Source: Gp6-AA40 sp036742665
Lineage (GTDB): Bacteria > Acidobacteriota > Vicinamibacteria > Vicinamibacterales > UBA2999
DNA length: 64,000 nt
NCBI GenBank assembly: GCA_036742665.1
Contig: DAINQP010000003.1
Location: 1 to 64,000, forward strand
Direction: 5' to 3'
Below are positions 1-10,500 of the stretch, in pieces. Positions within the stretch are counted from its first letter, which is position 1; each line of letters opens with the position of its first letter. Position numbers and translations under genes: made by a program. The notes below the pieces were generated by a model. The model ran no database searches, was not told the origin of the DNA, and saw nothing but the letters and a program-made list of their open reading frames with translations.

Positions 1-1
1 C

Positions 2-70
2 CCGGCACTCGATTCGATCGAAGAGGCACTTTCGCGGACCGAAACCGGCCCGCCTTTTACGATCATCTAG
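2..70 (+). CDS. possible 3' end of an unidentified gene cut by the window edge
   Basis: One forward frame is open from the window edge to a TAG at 68-70 and reads like an acidic protein C-terminus (ending T-G-P-P-F-T-I-I). It ends 10 bases before the stop of the convergent phospholipase gene, which fits a gene tail. Only about 22 residues are visible, so no family can be named and the open frame may be chance. Confidence 0.25.
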   Translation, partial: PALDSIEEALSRTETGPPFTII

Positions 71-80
71 GAATCAGGGA

Positions 81-1583
81 TCAGACCTGCGCTTCGAGGA
101 GTGACGCGACGGTCTCGAGCGACTTGGCCACGAACCCCCGCTTCTGCCAGGTTTCGAGCTCGACGCGATCGCACGCCCCCATGTCGCTGCGGAATGTCTC
201 TTCCATGAAGGCCGCAAGCTCAGCGTGGTTTATGCAGACGCTCGTCTCTTCGTTGTGGGCGAACGATCGATTGTCGAAGTTCGTCGTCCCGATGCTCACC
301 CACAGACCATCAACGACCATCGTCTTCTGATGCAGGAACGTCTTGTTGTATTCGAGGATTTGAATCCCCGCTTTCAGCAACGGCCCGTACAGGCGGCGCG
401 AGTTCTGACGAGCGAGCCATGTGTCGTTGTGACGGCCGGCCACCATGACCCGCACGTCCACGCCACGCTGCCGCGCCTCGACCAGCGTGTCGATCGCGGC
501 CTGGTCAGGGACGAAGTACGGATTGGCGATGTAGATCGATCGACGCGCGCACACGATCGGCAGGTAGTGCATCAAGCGCACCGATGACGCGCCCGACTCA
601 GGCGAGCTCATGACGGTTTGCACCGGGAGACCTGCCTGGCCGAAGCCGCGCGAGGGCGGATCGCCTTCAGACTCGTGTTCCGGATAGTACGTCGCGCCTG
701 ACAGGAGTTCGCCGGTCGTCTTCAACCAGTTTTGCGCGAAGCCAGTTTGCAGGGGTGTCACCGCAGGACCGGCAATCCGAATCTGCGTATCGCGCCAATG
801 CCCCGGCCCCTGAGCGTCACCGAGCCACACATCGGCGATTCCAGCGCCGCCGGTGAACCCGACGCGGCCGTCGATGATGAGGGACTTGCGATGTGTGCGG
901 TGATTGAACCGACCGATGCTGTACCAGTGAATGCGGTTGTACCATGCCAACTGGCACCCGCCGTTCTCGAGCGTCTCGAGGATCTCTGATCCGATCGTCG
1001 CCGACCCGACCGCATCGAGGAGGATCTTGACCGGGATCCCCTCACGAGCCTTGGCGGCGAGCGCCTCGGCGAAGCGGCGCCCGATCTCGCCGGCCCAGTA
1101 AATGTACGCCTCAATGGTGATCGAGGCTTGCGCGCGGCCGATCTCCTCCAGCATGACCGGATAGAACTCGTCGCCGTTGTGGAGGACGTCGATGCGGTTG
1201 CGCCGAAGGATGGGCACGGCCGTGGCGCCGGTGATCGTCGCGAGGAACTCGTCAGAGTCCACGGAAAACTCGTGTTCGAGACCGTACTGCGGCGGGGTCT
1301 CGACGGGGGTCACCAGATAGCTCACGAACGCCATCGCACCCGTGGAAAACGCCCAGCCCCAGCGGTTGTCGTAGGCAGTGGCAACGGCGACCACAAACCA
1401 CGGCCACCAGGACCACAGCACCTTACGCGCCCGGGTCCACAGTGTGGCCTGGCCCTTGGGCTCTTGATAGCGTGGATCTAGCGCAATCCCGCGACGCCAC
1501 CGCCGCGGGATCTGCTGAGCCACTCGCACAGCCTCGGCCATAACCCGTGCAGTAGCACGTTCAAGGCCAAATCCTTCCGACAT
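81..1583 (-). CDS. cardiolipin synthase-like phospholipase D protein
   Basis: About 500 residues with two HKD motifs, H231-K233-D238 and H418-K420-D425, the two half-sites of the phospholipase D catalytic centre. Length and order fit bacterial cardiolipin synthase: a hydrophobic N-terminal region (about residues 53-95, probably two membrane segments) followed by two PLD domains. The inferred reaction is condensation of phosphatidylglycerol at the inner membrane; related PLD phosphatidyltransferases are possible. The open frame runs upstream to 1970 inside the helicase gene, but that extension does not look like protein. The ATG at 1583 overlaps the helicase stop by 23 bases; an ATG at 1541 is an alternative. 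Neither has a clear ribosome binding site. It is probably translationally linked to the helicase gene just upstream. Confidence 0.88.
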   Translation of the reverse strand: MSEGFGLERATARVMAEAVRVAQQIPRRWRRGIALDPRYQEPKGQATLWTRARKVLWSWWPWFVVAVATAYDNRWGWAFSTGAMAFVSYLVTPVETPPQYGLEHEFSVDSDEFLATITGATAVPILRRNRIDVLHNGDEFYPVMLEEIGRAQASITIEAYIYWAGEIGRRFAEALAAKAREGIPVKILLDAVGSATIGSEILETLENGGCQLAWYNRIHWYSIGRFNHRTHRKSLIIDGRVGFTGGAGIADVWLGDAQGPGHWRDTQIRIAGPAVTPLQTGFAQNWLKTTGELLSGATYYPEHESEGDPPSRGFGQAGLPVQTVMSSPESGASSVRLMHYLPIVCARRSIYIANPYFVPDQAAIDTLVEARQRGVDVRVMVAGRHNDTWLARQNSRRLYGPLLKAGIQILEYNKTFLHQKTMVVDGLWVSIGTTNFDNRSFAHNEETSVCINHAELAAFMEETFRSDMGACDRVELETWQKRGFVAKSLETVASLLEAQV

Positions 1584-4500
1584 AGCCGTGCGACACGGGC
1601 ACACGACGTCCGGCCGCGATCGCGGCGGCGTCCGCCAGCACCGTGGCATCGGCATCGGCCAGCGTCCGCAGCATGTCACCCTCCATTGCCATGACTGGTA
1701 TTCCATTCCGATAGACGATGCGGCTGCTGGCGGCAGCGCGAATGCGGTCACCCAGCGTGACGATACCGGTGAGATTGAGAGGATCGGCGCCGCTGATCGC
1801 GACAAGCGTCTCGTCCGTTCCGGAGCGACGGAGCTCGCGCAGACGATCGACGGCATCTGGCAGCGCATACTGCTCGCCCGACATGCCGCTGACGAATCGG
1901 CCACCGCGAATGTCGCCGCGGGCCTCGAGCATCCGATAGACACGCACGAGTTCCCGCCACGTGACGCCACTGACCTCGCGCGTCAACAGACGTCGGAAGA
2001 CGACGCCGTAGCGGGAGAGCAGCGTCCACGCCAGCACTTTGACCGCCTCGTCGCGCTGGATGTCCCGGTCAGTCGTAGTGTCCGCCTTCAGCCTGACGAT
2101 CGAGAACCAACGTCCGGCTGCGTCCACATTGAAGCGTCGTTCAGACGATGACGTCGCGATTGCGCGCAGACCAGCGAACCCGTCAGACGCGATCAGGCCT
2201 TCCGCAACCAGCTCACTGAGTGCCGGGCGACAGTCCGCCTCGGGCAGGTTGCATGCCGTGCGCATCTCCTGCGCGAAAGATGCACCGCGATTCCGGAGAT
2301 GGTCGAGCAGCCGTTGTGCGGACTCGCTTATCACTGTTCGCGGACGCTGAAGCGTCCGCTCTACGCTCTCATCACGAAGGGCGAACCACTCACTCGCGTG
2401 CGAGCGAAGAAACAGTGCGATAGGCGTGGCGCCAACCACCTGCGTGGGACCAGTGGACAATCGCGCCCAACCAACCTCACCGGTCAGACACAACGTATCG
2501 AGGAGCGATGACTCGTAGCGTTCGAGCCTCGCCGGCAACACATCGCGCTCCCATGCGCGTGCGGGCACCTCGAGGCCATCGAGCTGCGCGAGGACCGCAC
2601 GCAGTCCGTCGATCGCGGTCAGCTGATGACCGTCGCCAACGTGCTGCCACGCAAAGAGAAACCGCATGAACTCAGCCGGACTCACCGGCGCGATCTCCGC
2701 GCGCAAGCGGTTCAGGGTGTAGCGATGGATCCGCGCGAGCAGTCGACGCTCGCACCATTCGACCGTCGTAGGGCCCGCCTCGTTCAGGCGGCTCGTGAAT
2801 GAGCCGCGAAGGACGACACCCTCTGACTCGAGGGTGAGCAACGCGTCGTCGACGGCCTGAAGCGGAACGGCCAGCAACTCCGCGAGTGACGAAGCGGTGA
2901 TCGGCCCGAGAATCGCCAGACGGCTACGCACCAACTCGACGAGGGCGGCTTCCGACGTCCACGTCCGAGCGGCGCGTGAGGGTGGCGCCTCCACGAGTGG
3001 ATCGAGCTGACTACCAGGGTGCACCGCCAGCCATTCGGGAAGCCGTTCAGCGGCCACCCAGATCGAGCGGGAGATGTTCGGTGTCGACACGCGAGTGGCG
3101 CGGCGCGTTGTCGCGAGCGCGGCGAGCCACGTCCGATCGGCCTCGTCTTGGAACAAGAACCCGCACGTCAGCAACGCGTCATGGCATTCATCGAGGTCTC
3201 GCGGGTCTGGCCGCACCTCGTCGCGAACGCGTTCGATGGCAGCGGCATCAAGTGCGCCAACGTCACCGGGACTGCCCGCACGCCGGGTCTGCACGGCGCG
3301 CGTTCGACGCTCCTCGAGCGGGGCGTCGTCGACGAAGGCGTACGGCCGTGCATTCAGAATGTCGTAGCAAAACGACGATGGCTCTGGCGTGTCACGTGAG
3401 ATGCAGGTGAGTTCGCCCGCATGGATTCGCTCGAGCACACGCTGGAGCTGCGGCAGATCCATCGCCTCTTCGAGGCAGTCCCGCACGGTCTGGCTGACGA
3501 GCGGATGATCGGGAATCTCCCGGTCGCCGGGAATGTTCTCGAGGCAGGCCGCGGCGTCTGGAAACACGCCGGCCATGAGATCGTCGGCCTGCATGCGCTG
3601 CAGTTGTGGCGGCACCTTGCGTCCGCCGCGGTTGCGCGGCACCGCCAGGGCAATCGTCGTATTCCATCGCCAGCGGGTTTGAAAGACCGGCGCATCGAGA
3701 AACGCCTGCACGAGAATGTCGCGCACCGTCGCCGGGTGCAGATACCGAAACACATCGGCGAGGGGAAATGAGTGTTGTGGGCCGAGTGACAGCAGCACGG
3801 CGTCTTCGGTGGCGGCAGCCTGCAGCTCGAAGTTGAACTGGCGGCAGAATCGCTTCCGCAACGCCAGCGCCCACGCGCGATTCACACGGCTGCCGAACGG
3901 CGCATGCAGTACGAGTTGCATGCCACCGGCTTCGTCGAAGAAGCGTTCGACGACGAGCGTCGATTGCGTGGGCATGACGCCCAGGACTCGGCGGCCTTCA
4001 GCCAGGTAATCGATCGCCTGTTGCGCGGCCTCCCTGCTGACGCCGGTTTCGTCGATCAGCCAGTCAACAATTGTAGGGCTCGTCCTTTCGGACGTAGGGC
4101 CCGTCCCTTCCGCCTTCGCCGGCGCTTCGGCGGACCGCCGTAGCTCGCCTTCGGCGAGCGGAGGCTGGTCGGACGGGTCATCGATCGAAAGTCGCGTTTC
4201 CACGCCCGCGCGCAAATCGGAGACCGCGAGGGACAATTCATCGCTGCGCGCCGGCGCCTCTCCGAGCCAGAACGGGATCGTCGGCGGCGCTCCCTGCGCA
4301 TCCCGCACACGCACGGTACCGGAGAGCACCTGCGTGATCTGCCACGAGGCGTTGCCCAACTGGAAGATGTCACCGGCGAGACTTTCAATGGCGAAGTCTT
4401 CGTTCACCGTGCCGATAAACGTGTCCTCTGGCTCCAGGACCACGCGGTAGTCGGCGACTTCAGGAATGGCGCCGCCCGAGACCAGCGACAGCAGACGCGA

Positions 4501-5985
4501 TCCACGCCTGCCGCGCAGCATGTGGTTGACCTCATCTCTGTGCACCAGCGCTGATCGTCGGCCTCGCGGTGTCGCGAATCCATCCGACACCATCGCGACA
4601 ACGGCGTCGAAATCGGTCCGCGACAGGGCGCGATACGGCCAGGCTTTCTGCGTCAGCGCGAACAGATCATCCTCGCTGCATCCCGTACACGACGTCTCGG
4701 CGGTGATCTGCTGCGCCAGCACATCAAGCGGCGCATCGTGGGAGACAATCGCGTCGAGCTCGCCGCGGCGGGACGCGCGAAGCAGCGCCGCGCATTCGAC
4801 CAGATCATCCAGCGACTCCGGAAACAGCCGCCCTTTGGGTACGCCGGCGATCGAGTGACCCGAACGTCCCACACGCTGCAGCAGTGTCGCAATCCGGTGC
4901 GGCGAACCAATCTGACAGACGAGATCGACGTGTCCGATGTCGATCCCGAGCTCGAGCGATGCCGTCGCGACCAGCGCCTTCAGCGAGCCACCTTTCAACC
5001 GGTGCTCCGCATCGAGACGCCGTTCCTTCGACAGGCTGCCGTGGTGGGCGGTTACCGACTCGTCACCCAGCCGGTCGGCCAGATGTCGCGCCACGCGTTC
5101 CGCGAGGCGTCGGGTGTTCACGAACACGAGCGTCGTCTTGTGTTCGCCGATCAGCACGGCGAGGCGATCGTAGTACTCCTGCCAGACCTCGTGGGCCATC
5201 ACCGCGGTCAGCGGCGAGGGCGGCACCTCGATCGCGAGGTCCATCGCGCGCCGGTGCCCTTCGTCGATAACGAAGCACTCGCCGCGCGCATCGTCGTTGC
5301 CGACCAGGAATCGCGCCACCTCTTCGATCGGTTTCTGCGTGGCCGAGAGACCGATGCGTTGCAGGCCCGTCCCCGCACCTTGCGCTACGGTGGACGAGCC
5401 CGCCGATTCGGCGCAGACGGCCTCCAGCCGTTCGAGCGTCAGCGCCAAATGCGAGCCGCGACGTGTGCCGATGACCGCGTGGATCTCATCGACGATTACC
5501 GTGCGAACGCTGCGCAGCATTTGTCGGCTGCGTTCGGCGGTCAATAACAAGTACAGGGACTCGGGCGTCGTCACGAGGATGTGCGGCGGTGTCTTCAGCA
5601 TCGCTGCTCGCTCGGACGAGGTCGTGTCGCCGGTTCGCACGGCCGCGGTGAGGCGCGGCACCTCGATGCCGGCCTCCTCGCCGAGCCGGCGAATACCGCG
5701 GCGCGGCTCGGCCAGGTTCTTGTGGATGTCGGCGCTCAAGGCCTTGAGTGGCGAAACGTAGACCACGCGCACTTCGTCGGGAAGCGGCGACGCGCATCCG
5801 TCGCGGACCAGCTCGTCGATCGCGGTCAGAAACGCAGCGAGCGTCTTGCCGGATCCGGTTGGTGCGGCAATGAGTGTGTGGCGGCCAGATCGAATCGCGT
5901 CCCATCCGCGGCGCTGCGCCGAGGTGGGTTCACCAATCGATTGGAGGAACCATCGTGAGACGAGCGGGTGGAAACCGGACAGCAT
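1561..5985 (-). CDS. lhr: Lhr-family ATP-dependent helicase (large, full length)
   Basis: A 1474-residue superfamily 2 helicase. Visible motifs are Walker A APTGSGKT (residues 41-48), the Walker B box DEIH (166-169), SAT (214-216), and the second RecA domain with the run TASLELGIDIG and the QRVGRSGH arginine-finger motif. The long C-terminal half fits full-length Lhr (about 1500 residues) rather than the short Lhr-Core. Lhr enzymes are 3'-5' DNA helicases linked to repair. Two stretches look foreign: residues about 608-638 and 1296-1305 are encoded by REP-like elements (4073-4163 and 2072-2098) that keep the frame. Both fall where linker sequence is plausible, so the protein may still work. 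No neighbouring repair genes are seen. Confidence 0.93.
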   Translation of the reverse strand: MLSGFHPLVSRWFLQSIGEPTSAQRRGWDAIRSGRHTLIAAPTGSGKTLAAFLTAIDELVRDGCASPLPDEVRVVYVSPLKALSADIHKNLAEPRRGIRRLGEEAGIEVPRLTAAVRTGDTTSSERAAMLKTPPHILVTTPESLYLLLTAERSRQMLRSVRTVIVDEIHAVIGTRRGSHLALTLERLEAVCAESAGSSTVAQGAGTGLQRIGLSATQKPIEEVARFLVGNDDARGECFVIDEGHRRAMDLAIEVPPSPLTAVMAHEVWQEYYDRLAVLIGEHKTTLVFVNTRRLAERVARHLADRLGDESVTAHHGSLSKERRLDAEHRLKGGSLKALVATASLELGIDIGHVDLVCQIGSPHRIATLLQRVGRSGHSIAGVPKGRLFPESLDDLVECAALLRASRRGELDAIVSHDAPLDVLAQQITAETSCTGCSEDDLFALTQKAWPYRALSRTDFDAVVAMVSDGFATPRGRRSALVHRDEVNHMLRGRRGSRLLSLVSGGAIPEVADYRVVLEPEDTFIGTVNEDFAIESLAGDIFQLGNASWQITQVLSGTVRVRDAQGAPPTIPFWLGEAPARSDELSLAVSDLRAGVETRLSIDDPSDQPPLAEGELRRSAEAPAKAEGTGPTSERTSPTIVDWLIDETGVSREAAQQAIDYLAEGRRVLGVMPTQSTLVVERFFDEAGGMQLVLHAPFGSRVNRAWALALRKRFCRQFNFELQAAATEDAVLLSLGPQHSFPLADVFRYLHPATVRDILVQAFLDAPVFQTRWRWNTTIALAVPRNRGGRKVPPQLQRMQADDLMAGVFPDAAACLENIPGDREIPDHPLVSQTVRDCLEEAMDLPQLQRVLERIHAGELTCISRDTPEPSSFCYDILNARPYAFVDDAPLEERRTRAVQTRRAGSPGDVGALDAAAIERVRDEVRPDPRDLDECHDALLTCGFLFQDEADRTWLAALATTRRATRVSTPNISRSIWVAAERLPEWLAVHPGSQLDPLVEAPPSRAARTWTSEAALVELVRSRLAILGPITASSLAELLAVPLQAVDDALLTLESEGVVLRGSFTSRLNEAGPTTVEWCERRLLARIHRYTLNRLRAEIAPVSPAEFMRFLFAWQHVGDGHQLTAIDGLRAVLAQLDGLEVPARAWERDVLPARLERYESSLLDTLCLTGEVGWARLSTGPTQVVGATPIALFLRSHASEWFALRDESVERTLQRPRTVISESAQRLLDHLRNRGASFAQEMRTACNLPEADCRPALSELVAEGLIASDGFAGLRAIATSSSERRFNVDAAGRWFSIVRLKADTTTDRDIQRDEAVKVLAWTLLSRYGVVFRRLLTREVSGVTWRELVRVYRMLEARGDIRGGRFVSGMSGEQYALPDAVDRLRELRRSGTDETLVAISGADPLNLTGIVTLGDRIRAAASSRIVYRNGIPVMAMEGDMLRTLADADATVLADAAAIAAGRRVPVSHGYVGRIWP
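2072..2098. repeat. REP-like element (family B) inside the Lhr coding sequence
   Basis: The stretch GTCGTAGTGTCCGCCTTCAG and the following bases match the intergenic elements at 37674, 53608 and 58881 (core GTCGTGTCCGGCTTTAGCCG). On the minus strand it is read in frame as V-R-L-K-A-D-T-T-T-D within Lhr. One arm of the palindrome has decayed (CCGCC against GCCTG). Confidence 0.75.
4073..4163. repeat. REP-like element (family A) inside the Lhr coding sequence
   Basis: Contains GTAGGGCTCGTCCTTTCGG, then a second GTAGGGCCCGTCCCTTCCGC unit, then paired TCCGCC/GGCGGA arms and a GCTCGCCTTCGGCGAGC hairpin. The same GTAGGGCCGGTCCTTTCCGC motif occurs at 21678. It is read in frame as an Ala/Glu/Pro/Thr-rich insert between the helicase core and the C-terminal half of Lhr. 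Confidence 0.75.
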
Positions 5986-6053
5986 GATGCACGGAACCGG
6001 GGGAGTGTCCCTGCATCATATCCGACGGAGAGCTTGACGCCGCAATGGATACA

Positions 6054-6075
6054 TACTAAATATTTAGTACTAAAT
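6054..6075. promoter_or_regulatory. 16-bp palindrome plus third half-site, BlaI/MecI-like operator candidate
   Basis: TACTAAATATTTAGTA (6054-6069) is a perfect palindrome. TACTAAAT recurs at 6068-6075, directly before the ATG of the TIGR03435 pseudogene. The patch is very A+T rich for this genome. BlaI/MecI repressors bind TAC...GTA-type dyads, and TIGR03435 genes are often associated with BlaI/BlaR-type genes; assignment to that family is inference. No regulator gene is present in this window. Confidence 0.5.
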
Positions 6076-6812
6076 ATGGCCCGCCTCATCTCCATCGCCC
6101 ACCTCACGATGTGCCTGTCGCTCGTCGCGCTCGCACAGCAACCCGTCAAACCCATGGCGTTCGAGGTCGCGGCCCGGCGGACGGGTCTTCGCCCAGAACG
6201 TCCCACTGCGTGACCTGATTCGTGCCGCGTGTGCGCTCGAGGACTCGCAGCTCGAAGGCATCTCGTCGGCGATGCGATCGACGCGATTCGACCTCGAGGC
6301 ACGAATCGGCGGCGACGCCACGGTCGACATGGCCCGTGCGATGACTCGAACCCTGTTGGCCGAGCGATTCCGCCTGGCCGTACATCCAGAAGCCAGGCCG
6401 TTGGCCGTCTATGAGCTGGTGACGGCGCCCTCCTCCACCTCGCGGCGCCGGCATGCCGCTTGCGCCCGGTGCCTTTCCATGTCCGAGCGGTCTACTCCCG
6501 GGTCACCTCTCCCTGAGAGGCGTCGACATGACTGCATTCGCCTCCCTGCTCTGGCGGCGGCTCCTCCAACGCCCGGTGTTCAATCGCACCGGTTTCTCTG
6601 GACCATTCGATATCGACCTCACCTATCTGCCCGAGCTGGAGAACATCAATGGGCGGCCGGCCAGTGAGAATCCGTTGCTGCCCGCGCAGATTCTCGGAGC
6701 GCCGTCGATCTTTACCGCACTTCAGGAACAGCTCGGGTTGAAGCTCGAGTCGGCGCGTGGACCGGTGGACATCCTCGTCGTCGATCGGGCAGAGCCGCTC
6801 ATCGAAAACTGA
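6076..6812 (+). pseudogene. TIGR03435 family protein, broken by frameshifts
   Basis: Three pieces in three frames together read as one TIGR03435 (soil-associated, exported) protein. Frame 1 (from 6076) has the signal-like start and A-F-E-V-A. The next frame (about 6175-6440) has G-R-V-F-A-Q-N-V-P-L-R-D-L-I and L-L-A-E-R-F-R-L-A-V-H. The last frame (about 6450-6812) has F-N-R-T-G-F-S-G-P-F-D-I-D-L and ends with LFTALQ-type sequence (I-F-T-A-L-Q-E-Q-L-G-L-K-L-E-S). The block between F-E-V-A and G-R-V-F is shorter than usual for the family, so a small deletion probably accompanies the first frameshift. The function of the family is unknown. Sequencing error could mimic this, but two independent shifts favour a true pseudogene. 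Confidence 0.8.
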
Positions 6813-6827
6813 GCGCACAATAGCGCG

Positions 6828-7523
6828 ATGCTACTGTTGTTCGCGGCCATCGGCGTGTTCGTCACAGCGCATGTCGCGCCCTTCCCTTTCCTGTTCGACA
6901 CCACCGACGACACGGTGTGGCGCATGCCACGGGCGGAAGTGCCGACGATATACCTCACGTTTGACGACGGCCCGAATCCGACGGCGACGCCGGAACTGCT
7001 CGACGTTCTCGCCCGGCATCGGGTTCGCGCGACGTTCTTCGTCATCGACAAGCACATCACGCGCGAGACACTGCCGATCGTGCGCCGTACCTTCGAAGAC
7101 GGCCACGCCGTGGGTATTCATTGGCACTCGCGCGAGCTGATGTTCAAGAGCCCGACATACGTGGCCACAACTATTCAGGAAGCCGCCGCGAAGCTGGAGC
7201 TGGGGACCGGCCATCGGGCGTGCCGCATCTTCCGTCCCCACGCTGGCCATCGCAGCATCCCGATGATCGTGGGCGCGTCGCGCGCCGGATTCCTGGTGGT
7301 CGGCTGGAGCTGGATGGCGTTCGATTTCAACTGGTTCAAACCGCGCAACGCCGACGACCTGGTGCCGCGGCTCACGCGCATCGCGTCCCCCGGCGACATC
7401 ATCGTGATTCACGATGGCCACCACAAGAATCCGCACGCCGATCGACGCTACGCGATCGAGACCGTCGATCGCTTGATCCCCGAGCTGCGAGCGCGAGGGT
7501 TCGAGTTCGGGACGATTTGCTAG
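6828..7523 (+). CDS. polysaccharide deacetylase (NodB homology domain)
   Basis: A 231-residue protein with an N-terminal hydrophobic segment (residues 1-20), probably a signal peptide or anchor, then a carbohydrate esterase family 4 domain. Visible motifs are TFDDGPN (motif 1, catalytic Asp and metal Asp), GIHWHSREL in the position of the metal-binding H-x-x-x-H motif 2, RPHAGHRS (motif 3) and VIHDGHH near the end. The likely role is metal-dependent N- or O-deacetylation of a cell-wall or capsular polysaccharide. Its stop overlaps that of the convergent gene at 7520-7523. It starts 15 bases after the TIGR03435 pseudogene and may once have shared its promoter. Confidence 0.88.
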   Translation: MLLLFAAIGVFVTAHVAPFPFLFDTTDDTVWRMPRAEVPTIYLTFDDGPNPTATPELLDVLARHRVRATFFVIDKHITRETLPIVRRTFEDGHAVGIHWHSRELMFKSPTYVATTIQEAAAKLELGTGHRACRIFRPHAGHRSIPMIVGASRAGFLVVGWSWMAFDFNWFKPRNADDLVPRLTRIASPGDIIVIHDGHHKNPHADRRYAIETVDRLIPELRARGFEFGTIC

Positions 7524-10500
7524 AAGCCGACTCGGAATCCGAAATCAGTCTGCCATTCGGGTCGGGGACCGTCGAGAGAACGAATCGCCGCGATCTCGAA
7601 CGGAAGACCGCCGGCATTCAACCGGATGCCGCCACCGATGCTGGTGATGCCCGTGAACCCTTTGCCGTGAGCAGCGACACCCACGCCAGCGGGCTGTGTC
7701 CCCGACCACACCAACCCGCTATCAGCAAACAGGAAGCCATCGGCTGGAAGCCATCCGTATTCGAGCTGTCGCGACAACATCCCCCACAGCGGGAACCTGA
7801 TCTCCACGTTGCTGACCAGCAGGCGGCTGCCGAGCAATTCCTCACCGCAGACACGCGCCAGGTCAGGCGGGCAATCGCGCAGATCCAATCGATGCCCGCG
7901 CACCAACGAGGCCGACCCGAGGAAGCTGGACATCAGCCGTGTGTCGTCGCCATCGGGACCGTATCGTGCCGAATGCAGCACACGCACGGCGAGCGAGTAC
8001 GGCTTCACCGGCATCATGTAGCGGCGGTAGTCGGTGAGCACGCGCAGGTATGACAGATCACCGACAGCCGGCGTGATCTCGAGGCGATAGCGGGACCCCA
8101 CCAGCGGCCCGGTCAATCCGAATACCGTCGTGTCGTGCACCAGCGCGGCGCTCACTTCCGCAACGGTCGTCGGATCGCCCCCTGACGAGGTGATGCGATC
8201 CGTTGACAGCACCTTGCCCGTCGTCGCGGACGCGATCTGCGAGCGCAACTCTCGGTGATACATCGCGTGGCGCACTCCGGCGGTCAATTCAAGCCGAAGA
8301 CCGCGATTGAACGGATACGCCACCAAACCCGCCATGCGCATCTGCATGCGCTGCAGGTAGTCCGTTTGCTTGAGCAGCGCCGGTTGGCCGTCGTACTCGA
8401 CGTCGCCGAAGCGCCGATACCGGCGGAGTCCGGGCGCGAGCTCACCGATCGCACCCCAGTTCCAGCGCCGTTCCTGATTGAGAAATCTGAATTCGAACGC
8501 GGAATCACGCAGATGGTTGCCGATCTGCACCGCTGCGCCAAGCCGGCGTTCGCCGAGCATGTCGCCGAACATCAGCGCACCGCCGGCCCGCACAAAGGTG
8601 CCGAACGGTCCGCCGCCCGAGCTCATATACGGCTGCCCAATCGTCTCGAGCGACATCCGCGATGAATACTCGCGCTTGCCGAGCGTCGTGAGATCCGGCA
8701 GACCCGTCTGCTGATCGGCTCTGATGCGATCGACCAGACCGCGCGAGGGCACAACTTCCTCTGTCGGCTTCGCGGGCGTGGCTTGTGCTGGCATGGTGAC
8801 CGTGCGTGGCGTTGCGGTTGATGCGTCGAAGACGACGAGCTGCGGCCGGCCGCGCTCGTACACCGTGTACGCCACGACGGGAGCAGAAGCGGCTACAGAG
8901 AGCGCCGGACTCGACGGCGTCACACCGCTGACACCGGTATGCACGCTGGTCAGTCGTTCGATGGACGGTGTGCTCTGCCCCGTGGCGACGGCCACGCGAT
9001 ACACATTGGCGATGCCGTCGCCGTCGCCGATGAAATAGATCTCATCGTCAGCGAGCGACCACTGCGGGTTCAGTTGTGCACGGATGTCTCCGACATCCAC
9101 ACGACGAATCGTGTCGGTGTCGAGATCGAACACGGCCAGCTGCGGCCGCCCGAATGTCAGCGACTCGACATTGCTCCCATACCGTTCGCTGACGAACGCA
9201 ATCGTGTGTCCGTCGTGCGACCAGGAGGGTTGCAGGTCAGCAGGTGAATCGTCGGTGAGTTGGCGAAGGGTGTTCGTCGACAGATCGAACACATAAAGAT
9301 CGGTGAAGCCGCCGGATAACGCCGAGAAGGCGATCGACTTCCCGTCCGGAGACCACGTCGGCGTGAGGATCTGCCCGAGCTCGTCGAAGACCAGCTCGCG
9401 ATTCTCTCGACCTTCCCGCATCGCCACCAGTATCAGCGTGGCGTGCCCCTGACGGACGGCGGGGAACGCGAACCAATCCCCCTCAGGGCTCCACGCGCCT
9501 GTAGAACGCAGTGCCTGCAAACTATCGAATCGCGCACTCGCGGCGGTCGTCGCGAGCTTGCGAATCACGCGACCGCCGTTGACATCGACGAGGAACAGAT
9601 CGAGCGACAGTCGATCGCGCTCGGAGAAGAATACCGCGCGCTTGCCATCTGGACTCAGCGACGGTCCGAGCTGCATGCCATTGCGGCTCCATAACTCCGG
9701 GCGATCCGTGCCACGCGGGACGCCATAGACGCGAAACACACTGCGCCGCCACTCGACGTGCAATGTCTCCAGATCCACGCCGGTCGCGTAGTGGATGCGA
9801 TCCTGCAGACGCCGATTCTTCTTGTCCGGCTTCAATGCTTTCTCGACGACCGCGTCGCCGAACCGGTTCCCGAGATACGACCAGAATGCATGGCCGTATT
9901 GATACGGCGAGAGCTTTCGAGCCGCCTCGCCTTGCTTTCGAGGCAGTCGGTCGGTGCGCACGGCATCGCGCAGCCACAGCTCGGATTCGGCGTCGGCCGA
10001 CCCGCGGGCGAGATACTCGGCCATGCCCTCCACGAACCATAACGGCTGAGCGGTGCCGCCGCCATACCGGCGCGCGATGTCGAATTGGAAGGCGTGCACC
10101 AACTCGTGACCGAGCACGCGATCGGTTTCGGCCATCGTCGGCGCAAAGGGCATGACGATGCGACGCCGCAGCGATTCGGTGACGCCGCCTACTGAATCAG
10201 GCACCAACCCGGACACGACGTTCGTCTGCGCGAACTCGGCCTGACTGCCGTAAATCACCAGCGGCTGGCGACGTTCGAGCTGGTGGTTCAGAACGGTGGA
10301 GATACGTGCGTACCACCGCTCGGCGAGTTGCGCTGCGATCCGGGCCGCCCGCTCCTCTCGCTCGTAGTAATAGAGGTCGAAGTGCTCGGTGGTCAGGATC
10401 CGAAAGTCGAAGTTGCTGTATTCGACTTTATTGCGACCGAAGTACTGCGCGTACGCCGGCGAGACGATCGCCGGAAGCACCAGCACCGTGCACACGAGGG

